Below, in pieces: positions 12,104 through 23,900 of a DNA stretch of 64,000 nt (its first letter is position 1; every line of letters starts with the position of its first letter). Location of the stretch: the NCBI GenBank assembly GCA_028564675.1, contig JAOVVO010000025.1, forward strand, positions 186,001-250,000, read 5' to 3'. The translations under genes and the position numbers were made by a program. The notes below the pieces were generated by a model. The model saw nothing but the letters and a program-made list of their open reading frames with translations, did not search any database and was not told where the DNA came from. The DNA comes from Onchocerca lupi. Taxonomy: Eukaryota > Nematoda > Chromadorea > Rhabditida > Onchocercidae.

Positions 12104-15100
12104 CTAGGAATTTTTACTTAGCTTGATGAAAGATCGTATACATGTGGATTCTTCATGCTTTGATAAATAACTTTTTAACGCGAAACGTTTTCCACAACGA
12201 TTGCAGATATATGGTTTAATACCTGCAATAAAGAAAAAAAAATAGCATAAATTAGTTGTAATTTTCTCATAATATGATAATTATTGATAATTAATATCAT
12301 ATTTCACAAATACTCAATGCTTGCAAAAATAATGCAGTAAAATTATTGAAATAAAATGATCAGCTTAAAAAAACTGTTGGAATCAATTATTAAGATAAGT
12401 CAATTTTAAAAACCGTACTATCTATATTCAAAAACTTTACTTGATTTAATCTATAAATAATTTGAAGACTATCTTTTTTTCCATAGTAATATGAGGATAA
12501 TTGAAAGAGAATGGTAATTGTGCGTAAAAACTTTAGAATCTTTGTTAGTTATGGTCTTTAGTATTTAAATAGCCAAATTAATAATATTGTAGCAATAATA
12601 ATGAAATTTAAAAATCGAAATTCATAATGCTCAAAGTAATGAAAATATTTTGACACAAGTAATTTGAATTGGAACTATTGTAATTATCTGTAAGGAAAAG
12701 TTCTGATGGCAAGAACTTAATAAAATTATATTATTTTGCTAATGCTAATTTCAATTTTTCAGCAAAAAAAGTATTAAATTAATTCGTTTAAAAATAATTT
12801 GAATAAAAAATGAAATTGTAGAATAGAAATGCTTACCACTATGTGTTTGTACATGAGCGCGTAGATTACTTTTATCTGCAAATGCTTTGGTACATATCGG
12901 GCATTGAAAAGGTTTCTCACCAGCTAAAAAATAAAATTAATCTTCATATGTATTAAATTTAAACGATTAACAAATATAATTTTCTTTAATTAAAATGTGA
13001 AATTAAAAATTAATTAAATTAGTTTAAAAAATTCAACAATTTATGCTAATATTTTAACCTCTAAATGATATTTAAAGTAAAGGTACTATTTAACAATAAA
13101 TTAAGATAAGAAAAAAAAAAAGACCAAAAATTATTGATAGTTTAAGAATTATTCGAGTAATTTTCACACAATTCTAACCAATTTTTCATAATGAAAAATA
13201 ATTTTAAATTCAAATTAAACTTACTGTGTGTTCTCATATGTCCTTGAAGAAGCCAATGCCTTGTGAATGTTTTTCCACATACAGAACATTTGCAAGTATT
13301 AACATGTGATGATCGTGTTGAATTACCGATTCGAGTATTAGCTGAACCGGATCCGGTTGTTTTTGATCGTTGACTACTATTCTTTTTGGCACTACTACTT
13401 CTGGTAGTAATATTGGTACTGCTACTGGTACTTGCATTGGTACTAGTAGTTGCGATAATCGATCTACTGCATGCAATTGATTGCAATTGTGCTGCATGCT
13501 GTCGATGCCATGCCGTATGAATCATCAAGTCGGTCGGATTTAGATAAATATTTTTACATGATGGACACTGTAATGTTGGAGGTGGTACCAAAGGTTTGAA
13601 AGCTGCAAATTTTATCAGTAATCAAGTGGAATTATCATCCTAATTAGCAACTTACATATTTACTTACAATTAAATAACTTTATTTAATGACTCGATATTA
13701 TAATGATGATTGCAAATTATCGTCATTATTATGACAAATATGAGAAATTAAATTATTATCGTAGTAAAGAATTAATCTCAAATCTGTTTACTTAAATACT
13801 TTTACTATATATTTATGCTTACTTTATAGTAATATATCTTAAGTGAAATTATTTTGAAAAATTCTACATGTTTGCTTAACGTTTGCTTTAAATTTGCTTC
13901 ATTTATTTAATTTTTCTTAAGATTTTTTCAAACGATGATTTCTATTATTTCTGTTTTCTCTTGATATCTGACGTATGTTTCAAGTATAACTTTATCTAGG
14001 TAACAGGTTATTGCAAAGAATATCTATGTGAACATATCATATTTATGTCTTCAGGTTAATATGATCAGCATGAATAGTATTTGTATCACGGAAACGCATT
14101 ACGAAGAGTTACAATGTTTGCTTCACGTACGTCATATATGCTAAGAAGTTCCAACGTTATGCTTTACGTATGACACGTGTTATTGTGTCATAAGAAGGAT
14201 AACACTTATTGTATCCCAATACATTAATTGATGGTGCGATAAAATAAATACTTCTCGATGACAATTCTGGCGATTATTTTCATACTTTTAGTAGTGACAG
14301 ATACCAGATACTGGATCTAATCCATGTTAGATTAGTATACTAATTAGTACTTAACAGCCACTTGACTTGATGTCCTGGCTTTTCTAATTTCTTGTCCCAA
14401 TCTTTCATTTCTACAGAAAATAATACTAATCCATGTTGATTTCACGAAACTTTTCTTATTCTGTTCATCTGTATTTGAATCATCATCTATTATCTCCAAG
14501 TATTTTGAATTTTTCGAAATTTTCAATTTTGTTCCTCATTTATTCATACTATTTCCAAACAATAAGCTATTGCAAAATTTGTCCCAACTTTTATCATATT
14601 TTTCTTCTATAATTTGCAAATCAACGACAGTATAATTTGGATTTAACGATTGGCACAAATAATAAGCAAATATTTAGACTATATTTATTTCCTCTTTTTT
14701 TTATCGAAATAAGTCAAACTTATGTAAATTTTTGGCGAAAATTAAATGAAATTATGGTCTAAATCAAAAATTACTACGAGTAATAATTACCATTTAAAGT
14801 TTCCTTATATTCATAATATTTGTTTGATATAAATGAAACAAATGTATGCTATCGTAATTACTATAAATCTAAAACAATATCATACTTTTTTAAAGAAATT
14901 TGTTTTTCAATAAATTTATTGTATTTTTTTAAAGAAAATTTGCTAAAGAAAAAAAAGCGGAATTGTAACTTACGATTATTTAAGGCACTGAATTGTGGAA
15001 ACTGCATTGGTCTAAAAAGTGTACTGCCAAAATAATGAGGTGGAAATGGTGGAGGGAAAATATATGATGGTGGAATGAAAAATTTGAATCTTTCCATCGG

Positions 15101-15204
15101 AAAGGATACTGATGGTGGGAATGTAAACGGAGAAGTCATTGGTACCTGTCCGGGAAGTGACCTGCTAAACTGATTCGTATTTATTGATTTTCGTTCCGGA
15201 TGAT
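12104..15204 (-). CDS. Snail/Scratch-family C2H2 zinc-finger transcription factor (5' end unresolved)
   Basis: Four minus-strand exons join in frame: 15204-14974, 13602-13225, 12923-12837, 12222-12104 (stop TAG at 12106-12104). The last three fingers are diagnostic of the Snail/Scratch family: CSVCGKTFTRHWLLQGHMRT, then a TGEKPF linker into CPICTKAFADKSNLRAHVQT, then CNRCGKRFALKSYLSKHEES ending in Cys (C2HC type). Family members are DNA-binding repressors recognising E-box-like sites; C. elegans relatives are ces-1, scrt-1 and snai-1. An upstream, diverged finger (CPSCKNIYLNPTDLMIHTAW region, about 13490-13585) is separated from the others by about 60 Ser/Thr/Asn-rich residues. The first exon shown is Pro/Phe-rich and open to its acceptor at 15205, so the true start and any N-terminal SNAG motif lie further upstream and were not found. 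ATG at 15139 is an in-frame internal Met. Confidence 0.85.
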
Positions 15205-17857
15205 CTGAAAATGTTTTCTCTTTGAAAAAAAATATGTTTGCAATTTTGTGTATTAAGATATCGCGAAGTTTTTCAACATCATTATAGCAATAAATAAAAT
15301 CACGGTTTTTACAATTATTTCGCTTTGTAAACTTCGGTAGCGTTTGAACTACAAATTTGGAAAATTATAATCCCAAAACTTCAGTCATTTTCAAATATTT
15401 CAATTAATAATCATTTTGATTAAGTTAATACGAATTCATTTAAGTTGTTCCACCTTATCGATTACAATAATTTTAATGATAAACTCGAAAAACATTACAT
15501 AAATTAAGCCTGGATATAATTTCATTGCAGATATTTTCACCATTACAGTATTACCCGTATGTATCAAAGCCAAGTCAAATAGAAAAAAATTTTTTTCTTT
15601 AAAAAAAAATTTTTTCCCTTTTTTGATAGTAAAAATTCCTCACTTTCTCATTCTTTGTATTTAAATTCAATTGAAATCAATAAAATTATTATTTATTTCG
15701 TTCTTTCTTCGTAAAAAAAGAAATGCTGTATATAAGAATGAACTTTTTTTCTAGCCTAAATAATTGATTAAAATGGTGAATAACAACAATGTGGTATGGT
15801 AATATGCCGGTACTGCGATACAGTAAATGACAGACGATGAATGACAGTAATATGGCAAGGCGAATGGTACTTGCGTGACAGTATTACCAAAATTAAAGTA
15901 TGATATTTTGAACGAATTTTTGAATACCGTAATTCTGAAAGAGTATTTCCGACATATTGGTGTGATGGTAGTGGTAGTGGTGGTAAGGTGATGATGATGA
16001 TAGATGGTAGTGGCTGTGTGATAGTAGGCGTTTCTTTCCTGTCCACCTCTTCCTCTCCCATCCGATCAACAACAGTAAGTTCATCAAGTGTTTAATTTAT
16101 GGGATATATCGGGAAAATGAGAAAGGCGGGAGGAAATAGCACAATATTAACAGATTACACATGATCATCCTCATAATTATCAATTTATCAGCACCAGATA
16201 TGTTGATGATTGTTTGCTTCTTCCTCACAAAAACTATGCTTTTTGTTGAAAAAAAAAGAACTAAATAAATTTTAATCTAATTAATTAATAAACCTAGCTA
16301 AAAAAATCTAACTAAATTAATTAAACAAATTTTACCTAAATGCTAAAATTTTGAATACAAAAGAAATCAAAAATGATAATTTCATTATTTTTGAAATTTT
16401 TGGAAATAGAAATATTCAAAAAATTTTCCATAATTTCTATTTTACTTATTCAAAATACCAAGTAACTTAATAAAAATAATTACTAGATTTGTAGAATTCA
16501 AATTTCACATCAAAAATTATTTATTTGAATTGTTAGAAATCAAAATTAATGATAACATTAATAATGATGATTATTAAGAGATAATAGGATATAAAATAGT
16601 TCGCCCCGGTATTTCTCAATTAAATCATTTCTGCTAATTTTGCAAATATCAACAATAAATCGAATACTTCCTTCTCTATATCCTGGTTATTTACATAAGA
16701 TTTTGAATTGTTTAATATTATCCTCATGAAAGCTGTCAACTGTCAATCGAATGATTTCTATGAAAATAAACATCGAAAAAAAAAAAAAAAATTTCAACCA
16801 AGCATTTTTGCACTTTGGGGAAAAGTCAATAGAACTCAAAGGTCACAATGATGACTTTGGATGAATCGTTATTTTCGATTTAACATTAAAAAAAAAAAAG
16901 AAATTCACTTATCAATTATAATGAAAATATACATTTGTAAACTACGAAAAATTTCATCTATTTAAAATCAAAAGTTCAAAGCATATAAACACAATTCCTC
17001 ATAAAATTATTAAACAACAATAACTGGCAAACTAACGGATGAATTTTTTGAACTAAAATTATGAGTTTTGCATTTCCCGGTGATAACATTGATATATTTT
17101 ACTTTTTATCAGCAGCGCATCTGCAATCATATCAGAAAATCTGATCATTGCAATTGAAGAAAATTTATTTTAATCTCTATTTAAAGACATAATCTCAATT
17201 TTGTCCCTATATTTCAGATGAATTTAAATTTATTTTCAATTTTTGGCTCATTTCCGTTACTGACAACTTAATTGCACCTATCTATTGTGAAATCGAATGT
17301 ATTTTTAAAACCATTAACTAAATTTATTTTCAAATTTCTTGGCCCAATTTTAATTGAAATCAATTTTAATCTTAAGCTGTTCGAAAAGTTATAAAAAATT
17401 ACTTTCTTTAAAAAAAAAATAAAAACAACGAATAAAAAGAGTTTTTTTTATATTTATTTTTACAAAAATTCATTTCACATAATACCACTTTTCTTAAAAT
17501 AATTCCAATCTCAACACATTTACATATTTCTTCTTCTCTTCACACATACATACATATCAATTCAAACATTTCGTCTCAAAGCCATTATCATAAAATTTAA
17601 CATTTATTAGCTAAGAAATTTTTCGAAAAACACAAATAACTACTACCAATCCGAAGATGATCATTCGGCTTAACCAATCAAGCAAAGCCATTTTATCCTT
17701 TTTTTTCCTCTTTCCCATTTTCCGATAATTTTAATGGATTTTTTAAATACTAATAAACACATAACATTTTACTGATACAATAATACCATATGGATGATTA
17801 CAGCATATCTTATTAGATCGTTTCCTCTCTTTTTTTGTTTTCTTACTGTTTTTTAAA
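15205..17857. other. Non-coding region upstream of the Snail-like gene
   Basis: Probably first-intron or promoter sequence of the zinc-finger gene. A GGT/ATG-rich low-complexity patch at about 15957-16015 creates open frames on the minus strand, but no splice phase I tried links them to the exon at 15204. The rest is AT-rich with homopolymers. Confidence 0.45.
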
Positions 17858-17988
17858 CAAATAATTCTTGTAACTTCCAACTTACTGAGCCAAGAATTTG
17901 AAAATAAATTTAAAATGATCTGAAAGAGGGAAAATATTCGAAATTATCTGCATAGATTAAGTAAGTTGGAAATTACAAGAATTATTTG
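17858..17988. repeat. 131-bp inverted-repeat (hairpin/MITE-like) element
   Basis: Arms at 17858-17886 and 17960-17988 are 29 nt each and complementary with one mismatch. The left arm starts CAAATAATTCTTGTAAC; the right arm ends the reverse complement, GTTTGT-like ATTATTTG. The 73-bp spacer is AT-rich. It could be a small non-autonomous inverted-repeat transposon or could be transcribed into a hairpin RNA. No clear target-site duplication was identified. Confidence 0.8.
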
Positions 17989-18559
17989 TCGAACAACTAT
18001 TTGCAAGGTGAATTTTGATATAAAAATTATTCGTGCAGTTTTTTTTTTTTTTTTTTTAATTCTAATAATTATTTATTTTGATTTAATTATTTTCAACTTT
18101 TTTTTCTTTTTTGGACTGTTACCAACCAATCTTATTGATTAATCCTAAAATAGCTATAGTCAAATTTTGAAAGCCTACTTTTTAAGATTCTAGTGGTAAT
18201 AGTCGAGATTTTGATATGAACACTCTGCAATGACATAATTTCAAATCTCTATGGAGTGGAAAAAAAAACAAAAGATAACAGATTGAAAAATTCAAATTCA
18301 ACTCAACGAAACAAAACAATTTTGATAAAATAAACGATAAATTCGAAAAAAAAAAGAAACTTCAACAATCACATTTGATAATGAAAAGATAACTTTCTGA
18401 TATATTTGCCACTTTTAAAATCTAATATTGCTGAAATTTTAATACATATGAAAATTTGGATGCACCACAGATATGTTATGTTATAATGATAAGAAAAGTA
18501 TGCATAAACCAATCAGGAAAAAATAAATATTTTGCAATAACTAACTTCTTGTATTGCTA

Positions 18560-19195
18560 AAGAAAATCTTGCTGATTTTATCATTCGAATAATTAAATAT
18601 TAACATTAACAAACTTCCTTATTTGCAAATGTTAACATTAATTACGCGGTTAATTAATTACCACAATAATTTTTTTTACATATGAAGGAAATTATCTGTT
18701 ACGACGTTAAAAAGAAAAAAATTATTACTTGAATAATTAAATATTCACATTAAAAATCTATTATTTGAATAATTAAATAGTGACACTAACAAAATTCTTT
18801 ACTTGTAAATATCAACGTTAAAGCAATTATTCAACTAATTAATTATTATAATAAAGGTTTATATGTATTACCTATTATGATGTCAAAAGAAAAATCCTGC
18901 TAATTTTACTGCTACTTAAATAAATAAATATTGACACTTGTAAATATCAACATTAAAGCAATTAATTTATCGATCAGTTGATTAATTATCATTTTTAGTA
19001 AACATAAATATATATAGGAACGATGTTAGAAAAAAAAATCCTGCTAATTTTACTACTACTTGAATAAATAAATATTGACATTAATACATCTTCACATTTA
19101 TAAATGTCAAAATTAAAGCGACTAATTAATCGACCAATTAATTATGACAACCATTTTAAATAAAAATATATGATAATAAGAGATAGTAATTGAGT
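18560..19195. repeat. Degenerate minisatellite, about four units of 145-170 bp
   Basis: Recurring anchors are CTGCTRATTTTA, then ACTTGAATAATTAAATATT or ACTTGAATAAATAAATATTG, then TGTAAATATCAACATTAAAG, then ATTAATTAATTA. They begin near 18568, about 18715, 18896 and 19039. Units have diverged by substitutions and small indels. The array is entirely AT-rich and non-coding. Confidence 0.75.
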
Positions 19196-19346
19196 AAAAG
19201 CTAAGGAAGAAGTTTAAAACTGCCAAAAAAGAGGAATAAATGAATGGCGGCAGCGGCGTCAAGTTGGTGGGTTATCGCAGATCATTTAATATCTCATATC
19301 ATCGAATAAATGCCCTCTCTTGCTATCCTTCCTTCTTTAGTATATC

Positions 19347-19348
<2 letters not shown>

Positions 19349-19381
<33 letters not shown>

Positions 19382-19402
19382 AAAGAAAAAAGAAAAAAAA
19401 AG
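19349..19402. repeat. Long poly-A tract with A/G tail
   Basis: Thirty-two consecutive A residues (19349-19380) are followed by an A-rich AAAGAAAAAAG segment. This is the longest homopolymer in the window. It could be a retroposed poly-A tail or simple slippage expansion; no retroelement body precedes it. Confidence 0.85.
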
Positions 19403-19719
19403 AAGCTTTTGAGGGGTGATGTGATGTGAAACACTCTTCCTTTCCACCTTTATATCAATTTTTTCTCCTTCCAGATTTCTCACTCTTCCCTTCCTTTCTT
19501 TTCCGTCAATTATTATGAAATGAAGAAAAAATACCGGCCTTGTATGATATACATATGTTAGTTTTTTAATTAACGGAATTAATCGAGGACTTTTTTTTTT
19601 TTAAATTAGGATAATATTTTAACAATTTTATCTATGGAAAAAGTTGTTTGAAATGATTTTAAATTTAAATTAGGAAAAAAATGAAAAATCTATGTAAATA
19701 AAAATGTAAATGCTCGTTA

Positions 19720-20010
19720 AGATTTTAAATCTTTGAAAATTCTTCATCGATCGCTTTAGAATTTTGATACCCGACGTTGTATTCAAATAGATGCGTGTTT
19801 ATTTACTTTTTTTCTTACCTGTCATACCTATAACAGGTAAAATTAAGTGAGCAGACTGAATCTACTGGCACGTCTACTTTCTGCAAAATGGCACGTTGTT
19901 ACTTTCAAATAATGAATTGCACGTTCTTCACCGATTGCTTTGAAATTTTGACACAACATTGCATTCGAGTAGCGCGTGTTTTTTACGTTTTTGTTTATAT
20001 AGACTAGCTA
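19720..20010 (-). repeat. Dispersed ~183-bp repeat dimer, copy B
   Basis: Reverse-orientation relative of copy A. Diverged cores at about 19781 (ATTCAAATAGATGCG) and 19963 (ATTCGAGTAGCGCG) are 182 bp apart, each preceded by a TTTAGAATTTTGATAC or TTTGAAATTTTGACAC segment. TTACCTGTCATACCTATAAC lies between them. It is followed at about 20001 by AGACTAGCTAGACCCGG, resembling sequence next to copy C. Confidence 0.75.
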
Positions 20011-20026
20011 GACCCGGAATGCAAAA

Positions 20027-20360
20027 AGAATGACCATTTCCTTATTTATCGTTAAAATTGAAAATATTTTTGCGGATTAAAAGGATGAAATGATCACTTT
20101 CATTTATCATGAAATTGAAGAGATGGTTCAAAAATAAAAAATACAAATAATCACTACTTATTTACCATAAAAATATTTTTATGGATCAAAGATAACAAAT
20201 ACAAATAATGGATCAAAAAGAAGAGATAAAATGATCACCTGTTATTTGTCATAAAATTGAAAATATTTTTCTGAATCAAAAGGAAGAAGTAAGAAATAAA
20301 GCACTAAATTTTAATGATGAAGTTGAAGATGTGATATTTTTGTGGATCGAGAAGAAAAAA
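20027..20360. repeat. Degenerate tandem repeat, 75-85-bp unit
   Basis: Variants of AAAATATTTTTNTGGATCAA and ATGAAATGATCAC recur about four to five times, with spacer TTATTTRYCATAAAATTGA. The array directly abuts copy B of the dispersed repeat. An open frame beginning at 20342 overlaps its end but is not supported as a gene. Confidence 0.65.
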
Positions 20361-20765
20361 AAAGAAAGTGGCGAAATCATTTCTTTTTTTTCTCATCTTT
20401 TAAAGTACTATTTAAAGACAATACAAATGTTCATAAATCAAGTTCTAAAAAACATTCATTCATCCATTTCACTTTGTATTTTGTTTGGGTAAATAAATGT
20501 AATGAGAATGGATTGACAACTAAAACTAAAAGATGAAGTTTTTATGCCGACGAATAAAGATGTGAAAATTGCAATACAAAAGAATTATTGATGGAAGAAA
20601 GCTTTTTGTTAAATAATTCAATTACAAAGGGCATTTGGGACATAGCATTATTCGTTTTGTTTTATTTTTAGTTAATTTTAAGTATATTCATCCGAATTTA
20701 ACTATTAATCACTAATCAACTAATTGTTGGTATTAACTATATTAGCTGTTAACAGTAGTGATGAT

Positions 20766-20945
20766 AAATTATTGGTCAGTGATTGAGTAATTAGTAACCG
20801 AAAATCGAATAATCATCAATCGATAATTACAATTTTTTTTAAACTCATACTTTAATAAATTATTAATCAGTTATTGAGTAATTGGTAATCGATAACTGAA
20901 TAATCATCAGTCAATAATCATAAGCTTTTTTGAACTCATCTTTTC
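20766..20945. repeat. Direct repeat, two ~93-bp units
   Basis: Both units read AAATTATTRRTCAGT then ATTGAGTAATTRGTAAYCGA, then GAATAATCATCARTC, ending near AACTCATC. They are about 85% alike by eye. Confidence 0.75.
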
Positions 20946-23900
20946 TCTTTTTCCTACCTTTTAGCATGTTGTCATTTGATATTCAATATGGAATGATTCT
21001 TAGAAAATTAATTAAACCATTCTTAGAAAAGACAGATGTTATCAATTTTTGGACATACTGAACAAAAATTTACTATTTTTCGTACAATCGAAATATATAA
21101 TTTAATTATTCATATTATGATACATGATTTAAATTGTTTCCTGAATCAAATTTTGTCGAAATTAGCTTATTATATTTTGAATCTAAGTAGGTATAAAGCA
21201 AGTAAATTTCGAATGAGAATTTGAATTATGACAAAATTTCGTAATAATCAGAATTTTTTTTTCGAAATTATTTAAATCTTCGATTTTTTTTCTTTTTTTT
21301 GCAATTAATACGTGTTATTTGAGTTTTAGTGATCTGTCACATTCTACATAAGACAAAAATATAATATAATAAGCAGCGAAATTTTAAACGTGATCTAGAA
21401 CTCAGATCATTCTTTTTTGATCATCGTTCAGCGTTCAACCAATAAATGATAGCGATAAATTATGCAATCAAAAATGTTAATTATTGCCTGAGAAATTAAA
21501 AAAGTTTTAATCACTCATAGGAGGGATTAAAATTGTTGCTCTGCCTTTGTAATTTTTTTTTTCAAATAAAATGAAAACATTTTGATTATGAAAATCTCTT
21601 TTAAAATTTACCATATTTCTTTTCATGCTTAGAAAAAAAGGATATGTAAATTCAAATGAGAAAAAAAAAGAACTTTTTTGAATAAAATTTGCGATACAAA
21701 AGGAAAAGTTTAAGTTATCGGATAAGAGATGAAGTGGCCGGCAAAACTAAAAGTAAATGGTAAATATGTGTGATCTGTTAATTCATTGCAATATGTCAAG
21801 TTGATATAGTAGTCTTTTATTAGTTAAGTGAAAAAGTGAAAATAGGAAAAAGGAGAAAAGATAAGTTTGCTAGATAGGTTGGATTTATGGAAAATGGAAA
21901 GAGAGAAAGCGAAAGTAAAGAGAAAGGACAGGTAAAAAATATAAAAGATGAATTCGAAACAAATATACTTCTGATTTTTGAAATAAGTCAAAGGATGCCG
22001 TCAATTGTAACCAAATTAGAGGATCAATAAAAATGTCACCTATAAGTTGACATATTATATTGATAAAGATAGAATAACAGGGAGCGCTTCCGTTATTAAT
22101 TTCAACTTAATTTAGAGAGCATTTCCGTCATTAATTTCAGTTTTATTCAGCTGAAATTGGAACTTTATTAATTATCATTTAGCATTGAAATATTACTATA
22201 ATTGTCATTAATTGAATTTCGGAGTAAATTTTGATTAAATTTTTTTAATCTAATTAAAATAATATTAAGCACAAAAAGGAAAAAAAGAAGGGAGAGAGGG
22301 AAGATTTATAAAATAATAAAGGTGAATTTCAAATTTTAAATAAAACTAAACATAAAATATGATTGTATGGAAATTAACTGCTATTAAAATTGTAATTATA
22401 TGAAATTTTATTAAGCATTTATGTAATTCAATACGAGAAAGGCATCAATTAATATGAGCAGAAAAATTTGGAGAGAGATGCTTTTTAGTTAGAAAATAAT
22501 TTAAATTCCTTTTTTAAAATTTTATAAAATTTGGATTTTATCAAGCATTGATAAAGATATTAAATGTAGGATTTTTTTTTTTTCAAATGTTAGAAGATAA
22601 AAAAAATATTTTCAAACATATTTTTTGCCTCACATTTAATCAAACTATTTGATTCTTTAAACTTCACAATTTACCCTCTCCCTTTCTCTCTCTTTCTTCC
22701 CTTTTCTCCCTCTTTCTCTTGAAAATATATAATATGATAATTGGATGAAATTTTGCTTAGGATGATTTAATTTTGAAATTCATTCAAATAAATTTCATCC
22801 AAACACCTTTCAAATTATTCCATTTTTCTTCGATAAATTCATTCATTCCAATCTTTTCATGTAACACAGTTATTTAATTATAATAAATAAAATGAAATAT
22901 AACTTACGACTTAAACATTATAATTATTGTCACGACTTTAAGTATTTAATTATCAAATATTATGATTTATGATATATGTTTAAATTCTTTTATATGCAAT
23001 ATGTCTTTCTTTTTCTTAAACTTGACGATAGACATAATCGAGAAAATAATGATCAGTATTCTCATTAACAATATTTGCTTTTGAAATATATTTGTTCAAT
23101 ACTGCGGTAATCATCTTTAGTACTTTCTTAATTAGTTTAGTTTTTATAGAATAAATTCTCATACTTTCTTTTAAAAATTATTTCAATCAAAAGATCAAAA
23201 ATTCCAAAAGATCGAATTGGAAAATTTCGAAATTATCGATCATACATGATATGGCTGTATAAATGATCAAATACAAAAATTTGAATCAATAATTTTTATT
23301 TTATTTATCAATATACGACAAATAAGTAATCAAATTTAATCATTTTCATTAATTTCATTATTTACTTAATTTATTCATCCTTAAAAATTTCTTCAACATA
23401 TTTCTTATCTATTTTCCGACCAAATCTAACTGATGTTGGATTCGTTCTCTTTGACTAACCTTAAAATTACAGTATACCCGAAGATTTCGTTATGATGAAT
23501 GAGTAGATTTGATAATGTGTTGTCATTTATTTGTCATCTATTCAAATTACTGTCATCCTTAGGAGAAGGTATGGTTAGCGGTTAGTTCAAAGGTCATACT
23601 GATACAATATTCCGCATGTGTACATTAGACATATTTGTTTCTGCTTAATCTCATACTTTACCACCAGGTACCATTTCTGAATCCTTTCATCCTTCTTCTT
23701 CCATAAATGTTTCCTACATTATCGATCGATTAAAAGAAACTATATCAAATATTTGATTTAATGTTTGAAATGATTTGAAAAAAAAAAAAAAAAAGACAAA
23801 GTAATAATAAAAATCAATTTATAAAAATTTAGAAATAAATAAAAATGTAATAGTTATAAGTTGAATTCATTGCACACAATAGTTCATAGTGTTAGTTTTA

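Noticed and set aside
15768..16087. Minus-strand frames that might be the first Snail-like exon
   Set aside because: They come from a GGT/ATG-rich low-complexity patch, and no donor gives the phase needed for the exon at 15204.
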